From positions 1 through 24,846 of the IMG/VR virus record IMGVR_UViG_3300030109_003025: a stretch of DNA of 24,846 bases; one strand, written 5' to 3'. Position numbers and translations under genes: made by a program. This DNA is from a virus. The notes beneath the pieces were generated by a model that made no database searches, had not been told where the DNA came from, and saw only the letters and a program-made list of their open reading frames with translations. Shown one piece after another: positions 1-7,323 of this stretch. Position 1 is the first letter of the stretch, and each line of letters starts with the position of its first letter.

Positions 1-123
1 CCAACCTGCTATGAGTGATGATAATACCGTAACGATAGCTACTATGTTTTGTATTGATAATCCAAACTTTGCGTTTTGTAGATTATCTACTAATTGTTCT
101 GCGTCTACTTGTTTCTTTGCCAT
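1..123 (-). CDS. Partial small membrane protein (3' end off the window)
   Basis: The first 41 codons of a minus-strand gene are visible, beginning at the ATG at 123-121. That ATG overlaps the TAA of the upstream 86-residue gene as TAATG, so translation is probably coupled. The N-terminus (MAKKQVDAEQLVDNLQNAKF) looks like an amphipathic helix. It is followed by a hydrophobic stretch (about residues 23-40) that reads as a membrane helix. The stop codon lies beyond the left edge. I do not recognise the family. A small membrane protein near the end of a late phage operon could be a holin or a membrane anchor, but nothing here proves either. Confidence 0.6.
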   Translation of the reverse strand, partial: MAKKQVDAEQLVDNLQNAKFGLSIQNIVAIVTVLSSLIAGW

Positions 124-383
124 TATTCTACCTCTTCTACTACTTCTTCTACTACTTCTTCTACTATTTCAATTGTTTTGATTGTTTCATTTAAAGAATC
201 TATCATTTCTGATGTCTCTAATGATGAATCTAAACTAATATCTAACTTTTCACCTAATTGAACTAATTCCTCTTTGTGTTCATCTGAAAAATCTTCCTTA
301 GCTAAAAGATTTCCTGAGTGTAAATTTGCGTAATCTACCTCTACTGAACCAAAGTCCTCTGCTACTGAATCCCAGTTTGCCAT
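123..383 (-). CDS. Small acidic protein with a Glu-Val repeat tail
   Basis: This 86-residue, strongly acidic protein has no visible signal peptide or membrane helix. An AAGGAG Shine-Dalgarno sequence lies just before the ATG (about 388-394), supporting the start. The middle is predicted helical, and the last 15 or so residues are an E-V-V-E repeat encoded by a 12-bp tandem DNA repeat at 135-170. The stop overlaps the next start as TAATG. It sits in a run of very small genes after the secreted-protein pair. The function is unknown; the acidic repeat tail suggests a binding or solubility role, which is a guess. Confidence 0.65.
   Translation of the reverse strand: MANWDSVAEDFGSVEVDYANLHSGNLLAKEDFSDEHKEELVQLGEKLDISLDSSLETSEMIDSLNETIKTIEIVEEVVEEVVEEVE
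135..170. repeat. 12-bp tandem repeat, three copies, inside a coding tail
   Basis: Three head-to-tail copies of TTCTACTACTTC (plus strand) occur here, the third with one mismatch, and a degenerate partial copy lies at 123-134. On the coding strand the repeat encodes Glu-Val-Val-Glu units. Because the unit is a multiple of three, copy-number change would alter length without shifting frame. Confidence 0.85.
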
Positions 384-398
384 TTTTTTTCTCCTTAA

Positions 399-434
399 TT
401 AACAACAAGTGCAATTACAACAATCACATTTCAT
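399..434 (-). CDS. 11-residue cysteine-rich micro-peptide
   Basis: A minus-strand ORF of 11 codons plus TAA encodes MKCDCCNCTCC, with six cysteines spaced C-x-CC-x-C-x-CC. An AGGAG Shine-Dalgarno sequence sits seven bases before the ATG (about 442-446). The downstream 86-residue gene has its own separate AAGGAG, so this upstream site is not needed for that gene and is best explained by translation of the short ORF. The cysteine density resembles metallothionein-type or other thiol metal-binding peptides. No database family can be asserted at this length. It could be a coincidental ORF, but the ribosome-binding site and composition argue against that. Confidence 0.5.
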   Translation of the reverse strand: MKCDCCNCTCC

Positions 435-444
435 TGTATTTCTC

Positions 445-558
445 CTATTTAAATTTGTTGTCTATCCAACATTTTCCATAATACATTAAACCTAACCAAA
501 TGGTAATTATAATACCATCAAAATAACTTAGGTTATTTAATTCTGCTAAACCTTCCAT
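445..558 (-). CDS. 37-residue single-helix membrane micro-protein
   Basis: This ORF begins at the ATG at 558-556, which overlaps the TAA of the PorV-like gene as TAATG, and ends at TAG (447-445). It encodes 37 residues: a short polar N-terminus (MEGLAELNNLSYFDG), a hydrophobic segment (about residues 15-27) that could cross the membrane once, and a basic C-terminal tail ending in DNKFK. No strong Shine-Dalgarno sequence precedes it, so coupling to the upstream stop is the likely initiation route. The product is unknown. Its place just after an outer-membrane protein gene suggests an envelope role, which is inference. Confidence 0.5.
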   Translation of the reverse strand: MEGLAELNNLSYFDGIIITIWLGLMYYGKCWIDNKFK

Positions 559-1412
559 TATAAGTCAAACCCAAATGAAATCAATAAAGTTTCGTTGTGG
601 AAACTATCTGTATTGTAATAATATGCTAATGATAAATCTACAATACCTGCGTCAATACTACCACCTAATGTGATGTAATCAACTTCAAATTCTGATTCTG
701 TGTAGTATCCTAATTTAAAACTTGCGATACCTAAGTCGTATTGTCCACCTAATCCGATTGAATTATAATCTTCAAACACTTTAACATCTGATGCTAATGT
801 GAAGTTTCCGAACTTCTGTCCAACACCAATACCTACTGACATAGGTAAATTAAGTGATTGGTCTAAGAATTTAGTTTCACCACCGACATCTTTCAATACA
901 ATACCTAATGATGTATTACCGAACTCTTTGTAAGCACCTAAGTCAAATCCATAATTCATATCAATATCAAAGTCATCAATAAAACTATGATTGTATAGAT
1001 TTAATCTTGCTCCAAACATCCAATCTTTAATTTGAAAACCATAACCACCACTTAATCTAAATGATGCGGATTCAAAATCTCCAAGTATAATACCACCTTG
1101 GTCTGCTTGTGTTTGTTCACCATAGTTAAAGTAAAATAGTTCACTTGACCAACCTATATCTGATGTATATAGAATACTTTGGTATCCCATATCGTCTGTT
1201 AGGTTTGGTAACCAATCTACATATGATATTTCTTGGTGTGATTCTCTTAGTCCTGCAAACGCTGGATTGTGAAATACATTTTTCACATCTGCGTGTGCTA
1301 TACCGACATTACCCATACCGGCACTATTCACACTTGGATTAAGTGTAAAGATACTATTTGCTTGTGCAAATAATGTTCCTGTTAATACTAATAAACTTAA
1401 TAATTTTTTCAT
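558..1412 (-). CDS. PorV/PorQ-family outer-membrane beta-barrel protein
   Basis: The 284-residue product starts with a signal peptide (MKKLLSLLVLTGTLFAQA) and continues with a conserved N-terminal block of the PorV/PorQ (UPF0164-like) family: N-P-S-x-x-S-A-G-M-G-N-V-G-I-A, then V-F-H-N-P-A at about residues 46-51. The rest is alternating strands rich in Gly, Tyr and Phe, ending SFGFDL, as expected for an outer-membrane barrel. In known type IX secretion systems PorV binds the C-terminal sorting domain of cargo and delivers it to the attachment complex; PorQ and other relatives have related roles. The protein is shorter than typical PorV. A GAGGG ribosome-binding site precedes the ATG. It lies 11 bases downstream of a gene whose product carries a T9SS sorting domain, so a dedicated partner role is likely. 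It could instead be a generic family member with another function. Confidence 0.72.
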   Translation of the reverse strand: MKKLLSLLVLTGTLFAQANSIFTLNPSVNSAGMGNVGIAHADVKNVFHNPAFAGLRESHQEISYVDWLPNLTDDMGYQSILYTSDIGWSSELFYFNYGEQTQADQGGIILGDFESASFRLSGGYGFQIKDWMFGARLNLYNHSFIDDFDIDMNYGFDLGAYKEFGNTSLGIVLKDVGGETKFLDQSLNLPMSVGIGVGQKFGNFTLASDVKVFEDYNSIGLGGQYDLGIASFKLGYYTESEFEVDYITLGGSIDAGIVDLSLAYYYNTDSFHNETLLISFGFDL

Positions 1413-1423
1413 CTTTATCCCTC

Positions 1424-4400
1424 TTATTTAATTATTGTAAATTTCTTAGACTTAATTTTGTTTTCAGTTTCCATTACGAATAAGTAAATACCTGCGTCTA
1501 ATTTTTGGTATCCACCATATCCTTCACCGAAGGCATCTGGTAAATCTGAAAAAGTGTAAGTGTGCATTCCGTCATTAACGACTTCATCTAATAAAGTTCC
1601 AACCTTTTGACCATTAGCGTTAAAAATACTAATCATCACATTACCTGATTGTTCCATATAGAATTGGAAGTTAATTGAACTATGTTCACTATCGTTATAT
1701 GGATTTGGGTAAACATAAGTCATCTCATCTTCTGATGGTTGTCCACCACCGAATGCCCAAAACTTATTCCATATATTTATTTTACCACTTTGTCTTTCCA
1801 TTAATAAGTCATCTCCGTTTGGATTACCAGCGTTAGCTTTTCCTACAAATTGTAAGTCTGCTTCTGTCCATTCTTGATTGTTATTTTCATTTAGTGTTGA
1901 ATTAAATACTAATTCCAAACCAACCATTTCTTCTGTAATGTAGTAATCTTGTGGTGCATTATTTGGTGAATTTTCTAATGCTCCGAATGATATTGTTTTG
2001 TATCCATAATCATCAATCTCACTTTCATTTAAATAAGTCATCCAAGGACCTGGTAAAGTTCCTGTTTGAGCGTCTGCAAATGTTAATTGGTTAGTATCGA
2101 ATCTAACTTCAAATTCAAATCCTGCAATCTTTGTAGGTTCTCCTGTTATCGCATCTACACTTGGTGTAATTGTCAATGGAACTACAACTTGATTACCCAT
2201 TTGAACTTTAACACTTCCGTCATCTGGTAATGATAAACTTACATCTACTGAGTTTGTAGCGATAACTTTACTTGCTCCGTCATACTCACCATTTGAATTT
2301 GTGTATGTCCAAGCTGTTGGTGCGTCATCACAAGTTGCATTTACACAATCTTGATTCCAAGATGTTGTTCCACCATTATCACTTTGAACCGTGTGTGTAT
2401 CCCAACGATAGTATGTTGCTCCTGCATATGCGTCTTGATATCCGTCTCCATTTTGTTCTTGAACTTTTGTTCCTGTTAGATTTATATCACCTGTAAAGTA
2501 GTATGCTATTTCATCTTCGGTATAATCTGGATTTACATCTCCGTCAGTATCTACATCAGGGTCATCAAATGTTGATGTTCCTGCTCCAACTTGAATTCGT
2601 AATGTATCTTGTCCTGTTTGAACTTCGTCCATCATATCTGGATTTGTCCAAACAATTCCACCAGCGTCTTTTTCAAGTTGCTCTGTTTCTTGGTCTAAAT
2701 TATCGTCCCAAAATACACTAAACTCTCTTCTTTGTTTTGTATCACCACCTCTAAGTGCTTGGTAGTAATTTATAGCTGGGTCTTCGTCAGAACCATTTGC
2801 TTTTAAGTTATCAATACTTGACCATTGTTGATATGTGTTTCCGTTAATGTGTGTATATGATGTTTCAAATACTCCACTTACATATGCCCATAAGAAATAT
2901 GTATCGTTTAATTGGAATACATCATCTCCATCTACATCACCAATCAAGTATCCACTTGGTGATTCTACTTTAATATCACTTGTGGTTTCAAATTTATTTG
3001 ATTGGAAATTAAATGATGCGATTGCGTCATTAATGTTTGTAATCGCTCCTCTATCTAATTCTAATTGTGTGTGAGAACCAATGTCATCAGCTGCGTCTGG
3101 TGGCCAGAACGATACTCTATAATTATTATTTCTTGGTAATTGAATATTGTAATATCCATTTTTATCTGTGTATGTATAATCAAAGTAAGATACACCTAAG
3201 AAACCATTACCAGGTAATGTTTGGTCTGCTAATGTTGTTGTTCCATTAGTATCTGTCATTTTTAGATAATAGTATGTTCCACTATCATCACCAATAACAT
3301 CGTCAGATAAATCCTCGTCTGCTGTATTTGAATCATCTGCTACATCTTCAATGTCATACCAATTAGTGTATGTTGGGTCGTCTGTTGTGTTTACGTCATC
3401 ATTGTTTTCATCTAACTCAAATACAACTTTCCAATAAGGATAAGTCTTTTGTTCAAAGTCATCACCATTATCTTTTACTCCATCTCCATTTACATCAACC
3501 CATTCACCAATGTATCTACCGAAACCTTCAACATCAACAAGTTTTGGATGTAGAGTAATGTCTCCTCTTGCACCTCCATTGTCTGTTCCATCTGTTCCCC
3601 AATTACCATCAATGTAAACTTTATAATCTAATAGGTAATCATCAGATACATAAGTGTAGTATCCATTACCACCCTCATAAAGTGTTGGTATTCTAAATGA
3701 GTGTGGTTCATAATTATCCACTACATCATTAATTCTAAATTGTAATTTTAATACTTGTGCTTGGTTTCCGTTTCCATTACCAAATGTAAAATCTGGCACT
3801 CCATCGCCTGCTCCATCATTTTCAGCAATATCAACTCCGTGACTTACCATAGTAATTCTTAACCAATCATAACTCGCATCTACTACTGATTCTTCATTAC
3901 CATTGTCTTGAATACCATCTTTATATCCTATATTTTCAAAGTGAACTACTTCGAAAGAATAGTCTGTATCGTTGTTTGATGTTTCATCACCTTCAGTCCA
4001 ACCTGATATGTGACTACCTTTAATTACTCGTGAGTTTCCTTGATTCCAAGCATTGACTGATGTTTCTGCTGCAATATCATTTCCTTGAGCATCCACATCG
4101 TTTGTATTCGGTTCAACCCAAGTAATTAGGTCGTTATCGAATGCGATGTCAAATCTGAATGTAGTAATATCTGCACCATTGTCATCTAAAGTTACTTCTA
4201 ATTCTAAGATATCATCTCTCCAAGAATCAAAATTGTTGTTTTTTAAAGCTGGTGTTGTTGTGTCGTCTGCTAAGAAAGTCTGTAATTGTACAGTCTCTTG
4301 ATTTTTCCACCAGTATTCTGGTGTTTTCCATTCACCGATTTGTTTTACTCGGATAATAGGGGTTTGTGCGAAAATTGTTCCAAACATCACCGCTGTCATA

Positions 4401-4426
4401 ACCATATTCTTCATAAAATGAAACAT
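1424..4426 (-). CDS. Secreted cohesin/dockerin-like protein with T9SS C-terminal sorting domain
   Basis: This 1000-residue product has a signal peptide (about residues 1-21, ending GTIFAQ). Residues about 70-110 look like a cohesin-like beta sandwich. Calcium-loop-like motifs occur at 311-323 (DVNGDGVKDNGDD) and 496-508 (GDVDGDDVFQLND). With the stretch at about 460-476, the second forms a two-repeat dockerin-like region. About 411-443 resembles a carboxypeptidase-regulatory-like fold. A clear cohesin-like domain spans about 727-886. Residues 904-1000 match a T9SS type A sorting domain: YPNPYN start, ISIFNANGQKV, then LDAGIYLF and KKFTIIK. The ATG follows GGAG with normal spacing. The gene lies 59 bases downstream of a tail gene with no terminator visible between, so late co-transcription is likely. 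It is probably exported and anchored on the host surface; incorporation into the virion is less likely given the signal peptide. Confidence 0.75.
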   Translation of the reverse strand: MFHFMKNMVMTAVMFGTIFAQTPIIRVKQIGEWKTPEYWWKNQETVQLQTFLADDTTTPALKNNNFDSWRDDILELEVTLDDNGADITTFRFDIAFDNDLITWVEPNTNDVDAQGNDIAAETSVNAWNQGNSRVIKGSHISGWTEGDETSNNDTDYSFEVVHFENIGYKDGIQDNGNEESVVDASYDWLRITMVSHGVDIAENDGAGDGVPDFTFGNGNGNQAQVLKLQFRINDVVDNYEPHSFRIPTLYEGGNGYYTYVSDDYLLDYKVYIDGNWGTDGTDNGGARGDITLHPKLVDVEGFGRYIGEWVDVNGDGVKDNGDDFEQKTYPYWKVVFELDENNDDVNTTDDPTYTNWYDIEDVADDSNTADEDLSDDVIGDDSGTYYYLKMTDTNGTTTLADQTLPGNGFLGVSYFDYTYTDKNGYYNIQLPRNNNYRVSFWPPDAADDIGSHTQLELDRGAITNINDAIASFNFQSNKFETTSDIKVESPSGYLIGDVDGDDVFQLNDTYFLWAYVSGVFETSYTHINGNTYQQWSSIDNLKANGSDEDPAINYYQALRGGDTKQRREFSVFWDDNLDQETEQLEKDAGGIVWTNPDMMDEVQTGQDTLRIQVGAGTSTFDDPDVDTDGDVNPDYTEDEIAYYFTGDINLTGTKVQEQNGDGYQDAYAGATYYRWDTHTVQSDNGGTTSWNQDCVNATCDDAPTAWTYTNSNGEYDGASKVIATNSVDVSLSLPDDGSVKVQMGNQVVVPLTITPSVDAITGEPTKIAGFEFEVRFDTNQLTFADAQTGTLPGPWMTYLNESEIDDYGYKTISFGALENSPNNAPQDYYITEEMVGLELVFNSTLNENNNQEWTEADLQFVGKANAGNPNGDDLLMERQSGKINIWNKFWAFGGGQPSEDEMTYVYPNPYNDSEHSSINFQFYMEQSGNVMISIFNANGQKVGTLLDEVVNDGMHTYTFSDLPDAFGEGYGGYQKLDAGIYLFVMETENKIKSKKFTIIK

Positions 4427-4485
4427 TGTTTTCTCCGTTGGTTGTATACACTAATAAATATCAATTAAGGAAAAATTATAATAAA

Positions 4486-5469
4486 TTAGACATCAAATCT
4501 TACTACAAATGTAGTGTCGATATCTTTACTCATTTTGACTGGTTTTGCTAACTTTCCGTGAGCTAATAGTTCGTTGTCTTCACTATAAAGACCGACATTA
4601 GTCACATAAGGATTAAAGTCAGAACCCGTTGTTATGTCTATTGATTCAGTTGCTGCATTATAAAACAAAGCATAACTACCTGTTCCTTGACCTGTTGGTT
4701 TATGACTTGGCGGGAAGAAGTTGGACATTGAAACTGCCCCTTCTTTTACTGTGACACTACCACTTCTACCAGGTGTTAAACTGATATTTGTTGATGTGTT
4801 AAATTCAAATGGTTTACATCTTACACGATATTCATATTCATAAATTGTATGTGTTGATTTATACTTTAGAGTAAATGGTGATGTTGCTGCATCAGCGTAA
4901 GAACCCGTATCGGTAAATGCTAATAGTCCGTGTTTATAAAATATGTTTCCTACTTCACTACCACTACCTACTGCATTTGTAGTAGTTGTACTACCACTTA
5001 AAAAATTATTTGTTTTGAATGTTGAGAAACTTGCAGAGTGTGCATTATCATAAAGATTACCATCTCCGTCATCTCTAATATCATAGGTTACTCCACCAAT
5101 AGTTACTGATAAATCAAGTGTGCCGGGTTGTATTTCTTCTCCAAATAAATCCCTTGGAACACTAATAATTGATGCTGATAAATTTAATTCCCTATTGGTT
5201 ACTCCAGGATTCATACTACCGGTAATGTGGTCAGCATAAAATGTTTGATTTAACATATGCCAAGTTGGTAATCCATAATAGTTTGTTGTTACTGAACCTG
5301 ATGTTATTGATGTGATTGCGTCTGATGCGCTTGAGTAATTATATTGAGAACCACTACGAGCCTTAACACCAAAAACTCCACTTCCACTATCGTTATTAGT
5401 AAATGTAAAGTTCTTGTTGGCCTTAAAAGGCTTTATAGATTTGTCTTGTGGGTCAAGATTTTTGAACAT
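4486..5469 (-). CDS. Phage tail/baseplate structural protein (paralogue of the next gene)
   Basis: The 327-residue product is rich in Ser, Thr, Gly and Asn and has the strand-rich look of phage fibre or baseplate proteins. Its last 45 or so residues (VGLYSEDNELLAHGKLAKP onward) align with the C-terminus of the 347-residue protein encoded just upstream, so the two are paralogues in that region. I associate the VGLY-x-x-x-NELLA-x-x-KL pattern with structural proteins of marine T4-like phages, from memory. An AGGAC ribosome-binding site precedes the ATG by a few bases. A host-contact role is plausible because it is the last tail-type gene before the secreted-protein cassette, but a specific T4 equivalent (such as gp10 or gp11) cannot be assigned. 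Confidence 0.6.
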   Translation of the reverse strand: MFKNLDPQDKSIKPFKANKNFTFTNNDSGSGVFGVKARSGSQYNYSSASDAITSITSGSVTTNYYGLPTWHMLNQTFYADHITGSMNPGVTNRELNLSASIISVPRDLFGEEIQPGTLDLSVTIGGVTYDIRDDGDGNLYDNAHSASFSTFKTNNFLSGSTTTTNAVGSGSEVGNIFYKHGLLAFTDTGSYADAATSPFTLKYKSTHTIYEYEYRVRCKPFEFNTSTNISLTPGRSGSVTVKEGAVSMSNFFPPSHKPTGQGTGSYALFYNAATESIDITTGSDFNPYVTNVGLYSEDNELLAHGKLAKPVKMSKDIDTTFVVRFDV

Positions 5470-5478
5470 TAGTTTGTC

Positions 5479-6522
5479 CTAAAAATCAAGTTTCACTTTA
5501 ATAATAGCTTCCCTTGAATATGAATTTAGTAAAGGTTGAGATAGTTTAGCAATAGCTAATAGTTCGTTCTCATCATTGTAAAGACCAACTTGTGTAATAA
5601 AAGTTTTTGGGTCTTTATAGAAAGTTGCTTGTGTTAATGAACCATCTGATGCCGTAGCAAAAGTTGGATTAGAACTAAAGTTAAACTTCTTGTTGTTTAC
5701 ACGAACAAAGTAATTTGTTGAACTAATTTCTTCTTCTCTTCTTGCTTGGAAACTTGAGCCAGATTTAATTGAATTATAAAATGCCTGTGGTCTGTTGTTA
5801 AATGCGTCAGCTGCTCTTGGATTTACTGCTAATCCACCACTCGCTTCAACTTTTGGTGCATTCAATAATATCAAACCTAAGTCAGGATAAAACAATCCAA
5901 ATGAGCCGTGGTCAGTAGTTTCTGCGGCTGCTGTTGTTGCGACTCCATCAGATATTGTTCCACTAACAACATTAAACACTCTACCACCTTGATTAACGGT
6001 AACATCTGTTGTTGCTCCACTATCATCGATTAAGTGTGTTTTAGAATTTTTTGCGTAAAGTGGCATCAAACCAGTTAAAGTTAATTGCCAATTACCTGGG
6101 TCAATCTTTTCTCTTTGTCTTGCTCTTTGGAAAGAAACAAAATAAAAGTCTTTATCACCTGATGCTGTTGGTGAAGAAGTAAATTCAAATCTATCTGTAT
6201 TAGGTGCTAATAATACATTTCTAAATTGTCTATACATTGCTGCAGTATTTCTACCACCACTTGTTAATTTGGTTGTATTACCTGCTGAACCAGTTCCCTC
6301 AACGTGTGCATATCCGACTGCGAACTGAACTTCTGCAGAAGAATCTGAGTTTGGGTCTGCGTTGTATATATCTAAAAATGAACCTGTAATAGCTCCATTG
6401 AGTGATTGTGTAAAGAAAGTTGTAAGTGTACCTGAACCACCTGTCCATAATCCACTTGAGATTGTAGTTCTTTGATTTTCAACTACATCATTTTCTTTAT
6501 CAAATATTTGAAATGTCGACAT
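5479..6522 (-). CDS. Phage tail/baseplate structural protein with VGLY-NELLA C-terminus
   Basis: This 347-residue protein begins MSTFQIFDKEND and is dominated by Ser/Thr/Gly-rich segments, consistent with a virion surface or baseplate component. The C-terminal motif VGLYNDENELLAIAKLSQP is shared with the downstream 327-residue protein, which suggests an old duplication with diverged N-terminal parts. An AGGAG Shine-Dalgarno sequence lies before the ATG (about 6533-6539). The gene sits between the 237-residue structural gene and its paralogue, in the late module. The exact T4 equivalent is not identifiable by eye. Confidence 0.62.
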   Translation of the reverse strand: MSTFQIFDKENDVVENQRTTISSGLWTGGSGTLTTFFTQSLNGAITGSFLDIYNADPNSDSSAEVQFAVGYAHVEGTGSAGNTTKLTSGGRNTAAMYRQFRNVLLAPNTDRFEFTSSPTASGDKDFYFVSFQRARQREKIDPGNWQLTLTGLMPLYAKNSKTHLIDDSGATTDVTVNQGGRVFNVVSGTISDGVATTAAAETTDHGSFGLFYPDLGLILLNAPKVEASGGLAVNPRAADAFNNRPQAFYNSIKSGSSFQARREEEISSTNYFVRVNNKKFNFSSNPTFATASDGSLTQATFYKDPKTFITQVGLYNDENELLAIAKLSQPLLNSYSREAIIKVKLDF

Positions 6523-6532
6523 TATTTACTCC

Positions 6533-7246
6533 TTATAATTTACTTGGGTCTGCTTTTACAGTTATTGGTAAGGTGAATTGTGCACCTGATTGATTACCTA
6601 CTACCGTAACATTAGTTGATGTTAGTGAAGTAATCGACCTTGATATCAAGTTTACTGACTTAGCAGTAACCGTAATAGAACGTTTTCTTTCACCCTCGTT
6701 TAAAAATACTGGAGTGGTTGCTCCTCTACCTTTTGGCATTAGGTCGAAATCTTCTTGAAGAACTCCGCCTCTACCTCCAGCTACTCGTCTTCGAATAGCT
6801 CCTGCATTTCCACCACCACCAATTCCGGCTGGTGTTATGTTTGCTATTGAAGCATTTTGTAATACAAATGTGTAAGATGTATCAACACCATTTCTTGTGT
6901 TTGGTGTGATAGCTTGGATTTGTCCTGCTCCATTGAAAGTCAATGATGGACTTGGTAATTCCAATATAGGAAGTTTTGCTGTTTCCTTTGGAAGTGTTGT
7001 TAACTTATATCTCATAAGTTGGTTTTCATCTACGAACGCCTCTAACAAAGGCATATTTTCAATCACCGCTCCATAATAGTTTGAACCATTTGGATGTGTT
7101 GTGTCGTAAAGACTATAATCGATTTCATCATCTGCTAATGCAAATTTTGTTATCTTAAATTCATTCTGCCCTCTTGCCAAAAGTTCACGACCTTTTTTTG
7201 TCAAGATTGCGTCTACTGTTATACTTGTATTATCTAAAAATCCCAT
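6533..7246 (-). CDS. Conserved structural protein of marine T4-like phages
   Basis: The 237-residue product begins MGFLDNTSITVDAILTKKGR and continues through GRELLARGQNEFKITKFALADD. I recognise this N-terminal block (about residues 1-85) as one that recurs in structural proteins of marine T4-like phages, though I cannot name a T4 counterpart. A glycine- and arginine-rich linker lies at about 140-162, followed by a beta-rich C-terminal segment with Thr/Val-rich strands. An AGGAG ribosome-binding site lies just upstream of the ATG, within the 77-base gap after the preceding gene. A baseplate or fibre-attachment role is inferred from position. Confidence 0.62.
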   Translation of the reverse strand: MGFLDNTSITVDAILTKKGRELLARGQNEFKITKFALADDEIDYSLYDTTHPNGSNYYGAVIENMPLLEAFVDENQLMRYKLTTLPKETAKLPILELPSPSLTFNGAGQIQAITPNTRNGVDTSYTFVLQNASIANITPAGIGGGGNAGAIRRRVAGGRGGVLQEDFDLMPKGRGATTPVFLNEGERKRSITVTAKSVNLISRSITSLTSTNVTVVGNQSGAQFTLPITVKADPSKL

Positions 7247-7323
7247 TTATTTTGCTCCTGTGGAAGTTATATAACTATTCTTAATCATTAATAAATATAA
7301 GAAAGTTAAATTTTCCATTAGTT

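Noticed and set aside
4450-7296. AATAAATA-type octamers on the plus strand in two intergenic gaps (near 4452 and 7289)
   Set aside because: They would transcribe antisense into structural genes. Such octamers are frequent by chance in this base composition.
7247-7318. 23-codon minus-strand ORF in the gap before the 237-residue gene
   Set aside because: It has no ribosome-binding site of its own, and its end contains the Shine-Dalgarno sequence of the next gene. It is best read as leader sequence.
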